DNA of 64,000 bases from Cantharellus purpuraceus (lineage: Eukaryota; Basidiomycota; Agaricomycetes; Cantharellales; Hydnaceae), in contig JALBUN010000045.1 in assembly GCA_025174535.1 (NCBI GenBank), positions 372,001 through 436,000 on the forward strand. Direction: 5' to 3'. The translations under genes and the position numbers were made by a program. The notes under the pieces were generated by a model. It saw nothing but the letters and a program-made list of their open reading frames with translations, searched no databases and had not been told where the DNA came from. Below, one piece after another: positions 51,097 to 63,529 of the stretch (position 1 is its first letter; every line of letters begins with the position of its first letter).

Positions 51097-51799
51097 GGGT
51101 CAAATAGTCAATCCACTAGAAATAGAATAATATGGACTAATGTAGTCTAGTCGGTTAGATCTAGGTTAACATGAGATGACGAGCCTTCCCTAGAGTCATT
51201 CCAAACCTCTCCTGTATTGGTAGACTCATCCTGAGCATTCACCTGAGACAGTAACTTGTATAAAATTATCTCGTCATGATGATGCTTCTTCCCGAAATAT
51301 CTCCCAACATTTCTCCACAGACCAGTTAACCAAGTCTTTGATTGTAATATGATCACTTCGCCCAAAAAAGACTAGAACCTGAACGAGATTGTGGGTCATC
51401 AATGTGCACATCATGAAAACATACTACTTGTCGGCTAGGTGCTGCTGGAGTGGCTGGTTCGGCTGGCTGGTTCTCAAACTCATCAACCTCCATCTGCTGC
51501 GCTATCAAATGATTGCGGTTCATTTGCAACTTGACCTGGCATGTCATCATCAGTCTCACCAGCCGACTCATTACCTATCTCTCCAGAATCTTATCCATCA
51601 CGCACAATCTCCTCGTCGTCCACTAGGCACGTTGCTGAACTTTCTTGGTTTCCAAATTTGCGTTTCAGGTGCTTAGCTGTGACCCTCCCCGACCCTTCTA
51701 CACTGACCCTACTGACCCGCCAGATTTCCATATTTGAATTGACTGACCGACGGACCGGTTTATAACCCCGGTTAGTCATTAGAGTTTTGACGGGTATCT
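51097..51799. other. no gene recognised
   Basis: Minus-strand frames at 51147-51365 and 51353-51571 (RQVVCFHDVHIDDPQS; WLTGLWRNVGRYFG) overlap and read like pieces of one protein. Transposase-like context is possible, but no catalytic motif is seen. GACCC-rich words reappear near 51680-51720. Confidence 0.3.
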
Positions 51800-53560
51800 G
51801 AATACCGGTACTCGAACTTGGAATTCCTACCGCGGGGGTTGGCAGGGTGATACAGTGATACGCGAAGACAACTGTTGCAAAAAAGCTTCCACGGAGATAT
51901 GTATCTATGAAGCTCCGTGGGGTGTCGGGGATGAGTTGCAATAGTGGCAGGGTTATGGACCTGCCTGAGACCCATGGGCGTTTGGACATGGTCTCCAAGT
52001 CTCGCGAAGCAACAGCGCCGTCTTCTCGACGATCGCACCAACAACTCCATGGTATAGAGAGTCTGCTATCGAGAGGTCCCCAGCGCCATTTCATACAACA
52101 TTCTACATAGGTAGGAGTCGCGACCGCTTAAGCTGCTTCTATACAGCCATAGCATATTTCCACCAACAGTATTTGGAGGACCTTCACAAGGCCAATGGGT
52201 TTCTCAGCATGAATTAACCACGGTTGGATGCGGTGACTTTAGTCTCTAAGCCTCGCTCAGCAACGACCACACACTCTCAAAGTTTGTAGCAATGGGACCA
52301 GCAAGGGGAGACTCTGCTTGAGATAGCCCATCCACCATATCATGCGCCGCCCCAGCCTGCTCACAGGTATGTGCCAAGAACTTTGTGTGGTGGCGAAGCT
52401 GAATTTCTGCAATCTCAGCACCTTCTCTCCAGCAGCGTCTAGAGGACTCACATATAATGGGTTCCCCACTGTGAACCGCCAATGGCAGAAAATACGAACA
52501 TGCCTTCAAGCTTGGCACCCACTGCTCCAATGCGGAGGAATACTGTGCCAGAGACAGACTTCACGCACTACAATGTAGGGTTCAAGTTTGTCCATTTGTA
52601 TGTATCGTCGGTATCCCGGGAACCTGTTGCTAAATGACACTTAGCGTGGACAGGTTATTATCCAACACATTCCAAACCAATTTACTACGATGAAGCAGCG
52701 TAGAATTCAACGACCTCGCCACCGGCAGCAGATGTCGATTTGTTGCTGGGTGAGAAACCACTCACATATCCACCATCAGTAGTGGAGGGCTCTAGTTTAG
52801 CACAAACGAAGATCACTCCTCTTTTGCACTGGAATCATTCGCGTTATCGTTTCTCAACGACTTCCATCTTCCTCATCACGAGGACCCGGCAGGAAATGAC
52901 ATGGAAACTGCAGGCCGCCATCACCACAGAGATACCTGACTCTGTCATCTCTGGTTACAGAAGAAGGTCGCTGCAGGTTTCTAGATCAGGACCAGTCTTG
53001 TCGGACGGATAGAGGGAGGCATATCCTGACCGTTCATGCCTAAAAAGTGGCGAGGCGTATAGACCCCAACGATCTGAACATGCTGAAATCCTCATCACAC
53101 TCGACAAATGGCCACGGGCTAAGGCTATCATCTGTGGCATAGCCCCTCTTGTTGCCAGAGTTCGATGCGACAAGACGATTAAAACCCACATCTGCGAAAT
53201 TCACTCGGGGATGAGCCTCGCTGCAGTTCAGAGGGAAGGGACTTGGAGAGAGGCATTTGTACGCTCTTCGATACCCTTGGTGTGTGAAGGGCCTTTATGA
53301 TCAATGTTAGTGATCATTGTCACGTGAAGTCCTCCAATTTGGTCCAAAGAGTTGAGAAGATGGAGGTTCCTTCGTGCTCTGGACGCAACAGTCATCGTGA
53401 CATGGTGATTTTGGGTGTTAATGAATTGGGGGACATGACTGGATGAAGATTTGGAGTCCGATTCGATAGATGACAGTCTTTCCGAGTCTTATTCTTGGTA
53501 CCCAGTGCCGTCCAGCCCTCTTGATATATTAATATATTCTTCATGATCCCTACAACAAGG
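51800..53560 (+). pseudogene. zinc-finger family pseudogene P3
   Basis: It is collinear with P1 read on its minus strand: SHQQLHGIE (about 52030), FIQHST, the PPAADVDLLLGEKP segment near 52730, and a remnant of the finger exon (about 53040-53290: DPNDLNMLK..., HICEIHSGMSLA in shifting frames). The 3' flank 53290-53560 matches 34330-34590 inverted. It is broken by several stops and frameshifts. Confidence 0.7.
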
Positions 53561-55157
53561 CGTAATAATGTGTCACCGTGGTACTTAACATTATTAGATA
53601 CGACTCACAGGTGACTTGGTATTCTGCAAAGCGCATGAGCCTTTCAAGAAGCAAAGGGGAAGGTGACAAAGATCTTATCGATACTCGAGCTCAGAATTCC
53701 TACCGCAGGGCCTGTCAGTGTAATACAGGGATAGGCGGAGACAACTCTTGCAGAAAGGCTTCCCCTTAAATGCTTTTCAAGATTCAAGCGGCTCTCCTCA
53801 TCGATATCACGTTACTTGTTCAGATCTAACACTCAGGGAAGAGATGATACTCGCTAGAGTACAGAAGTTTTCGAAGCATATGCCGATCGTGGAACGTAAA
53901 CCCAGTCGCCGGGAGATGGTCCATCACTGCAATGGTTTAATTAGGCTTGAAACGTCATGACTTGGACTGCAAATCTACCAACTGATACGCACGCAATTCC
54001 ATTCTACCAGCCTAGTCTGAGTAAAACAATTGTTCGCCCAGCCTCGTCTTCTATTTCTCCCGATCCAATGGGCAGGATAAATACTGTAAGAGGCGACGTG
54101 GTAGTGACATGACTTGTGAGTTGGAAAAAGTGGAAGATGTACTTATAGACTTGGCTACTGGTCGATCGATGTCTGGGATGGAAGAGACGACAAGTGCTCC
54201 ACATCCTCACTTTCTCCTAAACGTAAGGACTCTGATAAAGATGGAGAACAACCAGTTATGGCATATTTGCTCCCTGAAGAGGCCCCTGAGTGTATCACTG
54301 CATATGGTGCGAGACAAGATTGACCATAATGGCTTGTTCTACGGTCCACCATGAGGAAGGACATCAGACCAGTGTATACCTAGCGATGTGTCCAACGAGT
54401 ATCACGGGTGCTCACAGAATGCAAGTTGGCTAGATAACTGGTTCGCGCGACTTTTAAAAGAGGTTGAGCTGGAATTGGTAGGAGGTATGCAAAGGCAATG
54501 AGGTATAAACAGGGAATTATTTTTTTTTTAAATTAAAGAATTAAAAGTCTTAATGAGACAACGAGAAATTGCTTACTTTCGACGCTGTTGCAAGACAGGA
54601 GGGAAGAGACCCTGTGGATGCAGTTGAAAACGAGATAATAACGCTAGGAGAAGACATAAAACACACTCAGGATATAAGTGTGAAATGAGAGACAAGACTG
54701 AAGGCGATCGTTTCCATTGGACACAGCAGTCTCATCAGGACTATGCATGTGAGACCACATGCATGTTCTTCCTAACAAAACTGATCGACTTCCCCAGCCT
54801 CCACCCGTTCTAGAAGTTACCCGGTACACCGCAAACCATTACTCCTTTCCATACCCACCGTAGGATACTTGGCATCTTCCAGTACTGACACCAAGCTTCT
54901 AAGTCGTCGTCTCCTACTCAATGCTTGACCCCGAATTCACGGACATCTTTAAGGAATACTGCCAGTGAATGTAACCAGCTCTAAGACCAAAAGCGTAGCT
55001 CTAGCAAGCCACAAACTGTATCCGAGTTGAGAAAACGTTGAGCACGATCCATGTCAGGAGATTACGAGCGGAGCTTGAAAACTACATCTCCTATTCTGCT
55101 TTAACGTGGGTTGCGACTTTAAAGAACAGAAGTGGCACACTTTGCTTGCTCTCTTCG
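53561..55157. other. no gene recognised; repeat of the P3 5' flank
   Basis: Positions 53675-53770 repeat 51805-51900 in direct orientation (TACTCGA.CT..GAATTCCTACCGC and GACAACT.TTGCA), so sequence that starts P3 also follows it. The rest has only short frames, with an A/T run near 54520-54545. Confidence 0.5.
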
Positions 55158-56166
55158 ATGTTCTCCCGACTCTTCTCGTCGAAGCCAAAGCCTAACCAAG
55201 AGTCTGAACAGGTCGTGACCGCCGGTCGCTCACCGTCGCCATCCACAGAATCGGCATCCGTATCTGCTTCTGCAGCTACAGGGGTGCCGGGGTCGCCCAC
55301 GCGTGTTCCACTGCCCCCTTCACGTTCACCATCGCCGGAGCCTGATCCTACCTCTATTCACTCTCTTGTTACGACATGTCCGCCCAAGACACTCTATGCG
55401 TACACCCTTTCGCGGTTAGAGCTAGGTAATGCAAGTTTTACACACGGTCTGCGTTCTACTCATGAAACATGCCTGTCGGACCTCTGTAGCCACACACGCA
55501 GAATTACGAGCTCTTTCAACGTTCTTCGGGGCTCTCGAGCCGCCTCCGCGTCTGCACTGTGTACGCTGTCATAAGGGTTACTTTGAGGTCGAAAACGACG
55601 ACCGCAGCTGCACGATGCCACACGATGACGAGAGCGCAGAAGTCGAACATGTGGGATATGCCCGAAGCAAGGCCGCAGGCGCATATGAGACACGGTGGGA
55701 GTGCTGTGGCAAGACCGTTGAGGGCGATGGCGACCTTGGTCCACCCAGCGGCTGGTGCTACGAGGGGAAACACACCGTGCGTGATTTATTTTTCAATGAA
55801 AATCCCACTCGGGCGTTAAGTATATACGCTTCATGGCTCCAGATGGATCGCAAGCGTGCACGATACCGGAACGACTCCACGCCTGCGAATGACCTTCTCC
55901 AGTCCTGTGAGGCGAGAGGATGCCATCGTAAACGGTATGCAGAGGCACGTACGCGTGTGCCGATAGCGGATGATGCGCGCTCTACGCGTTCCGCTCGGTC
56001 AGCCGAGTCTGAGCACACACACGATGCACAGGTCGAGCAGAAGCCCGGAAAGCGTTCGGCTAGAAAGCGGAGTCAGAAAGCGGTTCAGCAGGAGGATGTG
56101 GTAGCTAGCCCAGGGGGTCAGCATGATGACCCAGTGCCGAAGAAGAAGAAGCGCAAGGTTGCTTGA
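55158..56166 (+). CDS. hypothetical Cys/His-rich nuclear-type protein, 314 aa
   Basis: Two exons, join(55158..55425, 55490..56166), close in phase. The start MFSRLFSSKPKPNQ is followed by a Ser/Pro-rich region. The central part has metal-ligand-like spacing: CVRCHKGYFEV, CTMPHDDE, then WECCGKTVEGDG and GWCYEGKHT, which could bind zinc. The C-terminus is basic, with CHRKRY, GKRSARKRSQK and a PKKKKRKV nuclear-localisation type motif three residues from the end. I do not recognise the family. The CxxC..C..H / CC..C..H pattern resembles that of several fungal hypothetical proteins. The nuclear role is inference. Confidence 0.75.
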
Positions 56167-57007
56167 TAGCTGATGGCCAGTATTGGTTTCGTGCACTCAT
56201 CGGACATGCCAGTATCGGTATTTATGATCTCCTACTGCTCTTTGGGGCTGGAATCGCGCACAAGTGCGAGATCCCCTGTTAGTCTGCTGAATCTCGGCGA
56301 CGAGGACCCGCTGTACTTCTAGGATCATTGATACTCAATCGACACCGCGAAGAGTGAGGATTCTCATTACTTCGTTTTAAGATCCCTACTTACTAATTTA
56401 CAAAGGCATAGAATGGAACTGTCTTCCAACTCACGCCGACACAACATATATCGCCTTTCGTTTGAATTTCCCGAATTCCCGCTCCAGCGGCTCTGCACTC
56501 CTTCATCTCTCTAGGTATCTCAGTCTCAGAAATATGCATGTACTTGTAGCAGTGGCGATGCCATTGGACTTTGTTGAAGAATACTATCACTTTCGTTAAT
56601 ACATTCTTGGACCAAATTAGTTATGTCAATTTGTGAATGCAGACGCCAGTTGTCGGACTAGACCAACCTGTCGGCGCCTCCATACAGGTACCCTTTTGGC
56701 CTCAGCTGGAGTTTTTGTGGTGAGTTGCGCTGAATGCCTTGCTCACGACGCTTTCACTAAATCTCTATGTAAGCAAGTCATTTCTAACATTCTTGCTGTC
56801 CAAAGCCGAGCACCTTGTTGTGCGGCCACACCTGGCTCTAGTCTTTCACTTGGCCTAGCGTTCTGAAGATTACTCGAAAGTCATTGTCAACTCAAGGAAC
56901 CACACCGCACGCGTGGGGTTTGATATAGGACCTGTGCTTGACTCGAACGGCTGCCCTGTTGGTGCGCATTAACCTCGTTCATCTATCCTACGTCACTTAA
57001 AACCATT
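56167..57007. other. intergenic, nothing firm
   Basis: A 65-codon minus frame (56393-56590, CxxCGVSW-type ending) lacks support. The right end is the promoter of the U5 WD40 gene. Confidence 0.45.
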
Positions 57008-57014
57008 TTATATA
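57008..57014 (+). promoter_or_regulatory. TATA-like box of the SNRNP40 gene
   Basis: TTATATA lies 40-46 nt before the ATG at 57054. Confidence 0.4.
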
Positions 57015-57053
57015 CTCAAGCCACACCCTACTCCTCGTGTTTTGTAATCCACT

Positions 57054-58394
57054 ATGTCCGACCTAAAACGCAAGGCATCCCCACCGCCTGCCAATGGCAG
57101 CAGTCTCGTCAAGCGTGCCCGCGCAAGCTCGCCACCTTCGAACCAGATTGCCATCTCCTCTGGCGCCGACAAGCAAAAAGCACTCATGCGTAGTGTTCCA
57201 CGTACCAGTGGACTCGAGTCTCCCATCGTCAGCCTTTCCGGCGCGCATACCGCCGAGGTTCTGAGCTGTAAGTTCGACCCCACAGGACAGTACATTGCGG
57301 CGTGCTCTGCAGATCGATCTGTCTGTGAGGATATAGGATATCTGAATACCTGTGCATCTATTGACCTTCCTTTTCCTAGCACTCTGGCGAACGTATCCTC
57401 CGACAACTAATTATGCGCACCTGACCGCACTACATAAGGCGCCTATACTGGACTTGCGCTGGTCACTCCACACACCGCTCCTTTATACCATCTCGGCGGA
57501 CAAAACTCTTATCTACACGGATGTCACGACGGGAGTACGGGCGCGCAAGCTCCGAGCTCACCATGGCATCATCAATTCCCTGGACAGAACGTTAGCAGGT
57601 GGCGCTGGTGTTGAACTTGTAGCAACAGGAAGCGATGATGGGACTGTCAAGGTATGGGAAGGTGGTGATGAAGGCAACAAACATCCCGTTGGGACGTTCG
57701 AGGTCGGGTGCCCCGTGACGAGCGTCTGTTGGAGTGCAGACGGCAACAATGTCTTCGTGGGTGCTTTAGACAATGAGATCCATGTACGCAAACGCTTTCG
57801 TCGCTTCGTGATAAGTCGATTGAAAATTCTCTCTTTCCTAGGTGTACGATCTTCGCAAAAATGCGGAAGTATATACCCTAGGCGGGCACACCGACACGCC
57901 AACATCTCTAGCGCTCTCGCCATCGGGCCACTTTGTGCTATCACCCTCATTGTCCTCACAAACCATCATCCACGACGTGCGTCCCTTTTCGCCAATACCA
58001 ACGCGCGTCCATCGCGTCCTGCAGGGCGCACCTGCAGGGTACGAGAACACTCTCCTTCGAGGCGCGTGGAGCAGAGACGACGGCGGCAACAGGGTTGCTG
58101 TTGGTGGCGCCGACCGGACGGTATGCATATGGGAAGTGGAGAGCGGTAAGATACTTTACAAGGTTAGCGTGCTGTGTGATTGGCGATGGGCGTGTCGATT
58201 AATGTCATCCTACTATGTAGCTCCCGGGACATAAGGGTACAGTGACGTGCGTTGATTTCCATCCAAAAGAGCCTATAAGTAGGTCTCATTCTCCAGTTGT
58301 GTCGTATGCGCTGACTGACTAATTGGAAGTTTTGACGGGGAGCAAGGACACGACGATGTTATTGGGAGAGCTGGACCCAGGTATTCGAGTATGA
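57054..58394 (+). CDS. SNRNP40: U5 snRNP 40-kDa WD40 protein (SNRNP40/Spf38)
   Basis: Five exons, join(57054..57324, 57380..57783, 57842..58162, 58221..58278, 58330..58394), close in phase (372 aa). A basic, Ser/Pro-rich N-terminus (MSDLKRKASPPP) leads into LSGAHTAEVLSCKFDPTGQYIAACSADR, and seven WD repeats follow (TGSDDGTVKVWEG, VYDLRKNAEVYTLGGHTDTPTSLALSP, GADRTVCIWEVESG, LPGHKGTVTCVDFHP, LTGSKDTTMLLGEL). N-terminus, repeat wording and length match the Spf38/SNRNP40 family, a U5 snRNP component of the spliceosome. It converges with the next gene, 91 bp apart. Confidence 0.9.
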
Positions 58395-58485
58395 TCTTGT
58401 ACGTATATAGTGTGCTTTCGTGTGCAAGTAGCAAAGATCGAGCAAAAATCATTGCATGTTTGTACAATTAATCAACGCAACTCCT

Positions 58486-60478
58486 TTAGTCTCCCTCCTC
58501 GGTCCAAAAACTCGGCACGACCTCATACAGAAACTCCATGTACCACCACTCCTGATCATCAGATGCTTTCGCCTTGTTCTTACCTTTGCCCCTCGACCGA
58601 GTTTTCTTCTTCTCTTTCACCTCTTCTTTACCCGCACTCCCAACTATCTGCACGAACACCGCAAACAAGCCCATCCCTTCTCGTAGGACTTCTGCTGTCT
58701 TCGGATCTACAAATACTTTAATCATATCCCGCCCCATGTCGAACGTCGAGCCCTCTGGCAAGTCGGACAACAGCTCTGGAGGAAGAATAGCAGACACTTC
58801 GTTTGGATTCTTCCACGGCGCGAACAACACGGTTGCTAATACCCGCCCAGGGCCCTTGTCGTCCGGATTCGGTGGTGTGATAGAGACGACCTGGCGCGTC
58901 GATTTCTCAATGAGTTGGATGGTATGCGTGAGTGGGATTGTAGTGGGTCCGAGGATACTCATCAGACAAGGTTTTGGGTCCTCTACTGCCCAGTCTGTCG
59001 TAGTGTTAGCTGGATCCCACATTGTTGGATCGTCCTGGACGATCCTCGCGCTATCTCCCCAGCCTTCTATAATAGGACGACCTCTCTCGGCATCATCCAG
59101 GGGCATGCCCCAATTAGCGGACAAACCCGGAACACCTGGGTCCATGTCATCGCTGACAAGCTCCATGCCTTTCTCTTTAAGCGCCTCTTGCCATTCCTTG
59201 ATGGGCTCTGGATCAGGCTTTGGCCAGGAGCTATCACCGTCGGCATCCAGCGCGCCTTGCTTTTGCCATATTCCGGGCAACCTGGATCCCCACAAGGCCA
59301 CGCATGCGTTCCCAAACGTGTCTGGAATGGCCAGGGATATCTTGGTGGTCTGCGGCAGCTCGAGCCGTGCAAGCTCGGTGACCTTGAGTGCCTTGCGGAA
59401 CGCCTTTTCATAATCGGGCATGATCTTATTTCTGATAAAAAAGCTGAGGAAGAATGAGAGAAGGATAGGGCCATCCCGGAGCTTGAGCTCGGACCTGTAA
59501 AAGTAATTTTAGCAACAGAACGGGCATGGACGGACTCGCTCGTACCAGAAAAGTCCTTTGTCTTTGTAAAAGCTGGAGAAGAAAATCTTCATACTACCCT
59601 CGGGATCGTTTAAGAATGCGTCCGTCTTCATTTCCTTGGCCTCCAGCTCCGCCTCGTATTCCGCATCGATCTCGTGGATCTTTGGCTCTGCGTCGTACCC
59701 TGTGTCAAGGGTACCTATGGAATTGGGTGGAGCATTACTCTCTTCGACCTGATTTTCCTGCTCGGCAACAAGTTCTGCTTCATCGTCGTCAACGTCATCA
59801 TCATCATCCCCTCCTTTGTTCTTTCCAAAGCGATGGTTCTTGTGTACATGCCCCAAAAGACCTGAGAAGTGACGGAACTACCGCAAGGCATACGAATAAG
59901 ACACGTGCGAGGCAAGGCAATCGATGTACATACATGGTCATACAAAGACTGCAATATAGGCGTCCAGTGACGATTTTGCTGGAAATCGTATGCACCTTGA
60001 GCAAATCTGTCGGTCCTGGGTGTATTACTGGAGTGACGGAATCAAAAAGGAACGAGCTGATTTCTGGGTGGCATTGAACGTACGGATCGAAACAGTCCGC
60101 ACGTCTTAGGTCCTCACTCTCAGCCCACTCCTCCCACCAGGGGCCCTTTCTTGAGCCGTCACCGTTCTTTGGTCGCTTTTTCTTCTTCCTCTTCTCCGTT
60201 TCTCCAGCTTGTCCATGCCTAGTGCCCAGCTCCACGGTAGGGATACCTTTCCCATCTACCTCTTCGCCATCTGAATCGAAGAAAATTTCAATACCAATGG
60301 CTTCAAACCGGTCAAAAGGTATCAGTGACGTCCCAGCGGGCGGCGATAGGAATGGGGGAAATTTGTAGTATGGGTGGCCTAAAGGGTCAAAGTCGAGTGT
60401 TGCAAGGCGTAATGCTGCTGGTGGCAGCTTGACATTGGAAGCCGAATAGTCTGGGGGATCGTTCGCGGTCTCTGACAT
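58486..60478 (-). CDS. hypothetical acidic protein, basidiomycete-conserved type
   Basis: Multi-exon on the minus strand. It starts MSETANDPPDYSASNVKLPPAALRL (60478), with YYKFPPFLSPPAGTSLIPF and a Lys-rich KKKKRPKNG segment. An exon around 59856-59510 carries a run of Asp and FFSSFYKDKGLFW. The large last exon (to 58486) contains MPDYEKAFRKALKVTELARLELP, FGNACVALWGSRLPGIWQ and ATVLFAPWKNPNEVS, ending EWWYMEFLYEVVPSFWTEEGD. The junctions near 59995 and 59510 were not resolved in phase. I know no function. The clear exon logic and long open frames make it a real gene. Confidence 0.75.
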
Positions 60479-60724
60479 TTCCAAGTGAGAGAGCGGGAGC
60501 GAACGAAGCTATGCGCCACCGCTCCTTTTATGTGGAGTGTGCGCGTGGGGGCTGATTATGTGAGATAAACTCCCGCTGGCCGCAGGAGACGAGGGCCACA
60601 TGTATGATTGTCGTGGGCGCACATTTGGCGTAGCCGTTTGTGAAATATTTAAATGACAGCATCGACGGCAACATGTAGCATGTTTAACTCAGAACCTATA
60701 CATTACTCATACACAGCCCAATAT

Positions 60725-61937
60725 TTACGCATCTACTACCTCGTCCCCTCCCCCAAAGTATTCCGACATTAACGCCTTCTTTCGTAATGCCAATAGCACT
60801 TCTTCCATTTCACCGCGGCTTGGAAGCTTGGGAGGTGCCAAGTCTTCAGGTCCCAAGAAAGGGATGAACGCTGCCGCAGCACGCGCTGCATCGTCAGGCG
60901 ATATGGCATCGCCCGAGGCAGGAGCAGCACCATCCGCTGTTGATTTTTTGGCGCGTTTCGCATCATCCGTATCCACAACTACCATATCGGCTCTGCCACC
61001 GTCGTCGTCGCAAGCTTTCCGTTTTGCCGACGGTTGATCGGGAGCAGGAGGTTGGGGGATGGAACTGTGTTGTGAAATGTGCCACTGCGGCATTTTTGGA
61101 GGATCTTCGTCTACAGATAGGCCTAGCACAGTTCGGATATGTAGGTGTGCTTCTTCCCAATCTATATCGCAATTCGGTTAAAGAAACCCGATTTGCCGAG
61201 AAAATGGTAAACACATACCAGCTTCTTCAGCATCTCGTTCCCATTCTAGCAGACTCCCATCGCCCTCGTCTACATCGCCGAAGTATGTTGGACCCTGACT
61301 CATAAATTTCTTGTAATGCGCGAAAATCAGATTTTCCTCGTCCTCTTCCTTCTTTTTACTCATGAACAGTTCCTTGACACCAGGCAAGTCTTTTGCCCGG
61401 CCAAAGTATCTAAATTTGGAGAGACATCAGCACCATTCCTAATAAACACGTTTTGGGGACGAACTTGTAGCCTTTAGTCCCTGGTACCTCTCTACCATCA
61501 TCGTCGACCATGGCTACATTCCGCCGATAATTGGCACCACCTAAAGCAACAATTTGATTCTCCCAATGTCTCTTCTCCCTCATCAGTTTGTTTATTTCGT
61601 CATTCAAATCGCGAACTTCGTAATCCGTCAATCCAGCTGCATAACAGTTACGTTCCGTGACAAGTATGGTGATAAAACAAAACGCACCATCTTGGATTTT
61701 AGAGACTTTTCGACTTATTTCTCGTAATAATTCTCCTCGCCATCGCTCACATTCGCGTAGGCTTTTGCACGCACTTGCCATGCGCGGCCGACGGTCACTA
61801 CGAGTACCAAGGCCCAGTTCTGCCGCCTGGGCCTCGCGGAAACGGTAAAGCATAGACTGCGCCTTTTCCTCATTTCTAGCCTATGCGTAAGGTCTGTTAA
61901 CAAAAGCGGCACTTCGATATTATGTTTGACATACCAT
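60725..61937 (-). CDS. ISY1: pre-mRNA splicing factor ISY1
   Basis: Exon chain complement(join(60725..61161, 61219..61409, 61465..61636, 61688..61880, 61935..61937)) closes in phase (331 aa). The first coding exon is just the ATG, followed by GTATGT. The protein begins MARNEEKAQSMLYRFREAQ and continues RRPRMASACKSLRECERWR, AGLTDYEVRDLNDEINKL, KRHWENQIVALGGANYRR and GYKYFGRAKDLPGVKELF, the signature sequence of ISY1. A less conserved Ala/Asp-rich C-terminus ends EYFGGGDEVVDA. ISY1 is a Prp19-associated spliceosome component needed around the catalytic steps. It lies 246 bp upstream of the acidic-protein gene on the same strand. Confidence 0.95.
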
Positions 61938-62479
61938 GGTGAACTGAAGGTTGTAAACTCCGCTTAGTAGGTCCTTATGGGCGCCATCCTCTACATTGAT
62001 CCACAACAAATGTCCCAAGAATCGGTTTCAAAACCCAATGATGCGATGCGTGGCTTCTGCCTTTTTTTTTGTTTGCATGATTTTGTTTTTCCCTCGACCA
62101 GCGGTACATCACTCGGTGATTCCCTGGCCGATTTTGATGGGGGTATTTGGCCATCGCTGCACCCATCAACTAGTGGCGCTTTCTGCTGGCTTCAGTAAAC
62201 AATTTCAACCGCTGCCTGCTTGGCACTGACCCTCTGCCAAGCATCTTAAACATCTGAGGCTATTTCCCAAAGCACTCCCTTCTGTCCAGTCGTACTTGCA
62301 ACCAGCCTAACGATATGCAGAGTTTGTAGAAGAAACAGGACTAGTGTCAGGTGTTGCGTAGCGATGATAGTAATCATTATCAACCAGACTCTACGTTCCA
62401 AGGTTTTACCAGTAAGCTGACAACATCGACGCGCCTGCGAAAACACTGCTAGGACGCACTACCCAGCTAAGTCGTCTTC
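61938..62479. other. promoter of ISY1 and unassigned sequence
   Basis: Nothing recognised beyond the 5' flank of ISY1 and a T-run near 62065. Confidence 0.5.
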
Positions 62480-63180
62480 ACCGAATTTGCCGTTTGCAAA
62501 GCGAATATATGCCGGATGCTTGAGGCTGTCATCAAAAACAAATTGATAGTGGCCTCGACATTCTCCGAGACAAAACTGCCTCATAAGGTCAAGGATGTGA
62601 GTTGGAAACTTCTCTGACGATGATACTGCAGGTTGCGACTTTAGATGTCTGATGAGCTGGGAATCAAAACTCGTATCTGGATGCCGTCAAGGGGTGGAAA
62701 GACTAAGTTGAACAGCCTTGAGTAGGGTGGGATGCAAGGAATCCGTACCCCGTCGTTCCAAGTGAGTCAGTGGATCCGAAGGCATGTTTCTAGTACGTCT
62801 CCAAGAAGCTGTTTGCGTTCTGTTGCAATGAAGGAAGCTTCTGCGATGGAAGGCTCTAAGTCATCAAGTATCCATTGTTCCGTCATAGATGGTCGGTAGA
62901 ATGTAGGATGAATTACAAGTCGAGTCGTATACTGGCCTAGATGGGTGTCATTGCCGCGAGATACGACGTCGGTAGCAAGCAGCATTCTGCACATGGCGGA
63001 AGCGGAACTGCGCCCCAAATCTCTTCGAAAACTAGAGCAAGACAACTTCTTCTCCCAGGGCAATTCCTCTAGAGACATGTCATAGGGGGGATGTCTTCTT
63101 AACAATCTAGATTCATTGGATCCAGAGCACCCCCTCTCGCATGTTTTGGGTAAGACCACTTGTCGTTGCCTCAACTATTT
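62480..63180 (-). pseudogene. fragment of a repeated hypothetical family, copy 1
   Basis: On the minus strand: TTRLVIHPTFYRPSMTEQWILDDLEPSIAEASFIATERKQLLGDVLETCLRIH (in pieces), then a stretch with ATTTGTTTTTGATG. It resembles copy 2 at 63530-64000 in order and wording. No start or full domain is visible. It may be an LRR/F-box-like agaric family. Confidence 0.45.
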
Positions 63181-63529
63181 CGAATATGTGTGGTGAACGT
63201 GAGAGGATATGGGGATGTTGAGGCTAGGCGTTGATCGGGAGCAATCAAGGGAAGTCATGCTGGAAAAGGTGGTATTCATCGGCCGTAAAAAATCGAATGA
63301 CTCCAAATTTGACGAAGAGTTCTAAACTTTAAGCAATGGGAATTGCTGAAATGCCAGATATTGTGGATCGATTATATCCACATGTTACCACGTTGAAGGT
63401 TCCTTCTTACTCAGTTCAGACCACCCCCGTGAGTCCATCACGACCGAAGTACGTACCGGTTAAAACGCTTCTGGAACTCTTTGAACGGCCATCTTGTCTT
63501 CACCAAACAAGGCATCCACAAAACATAAA

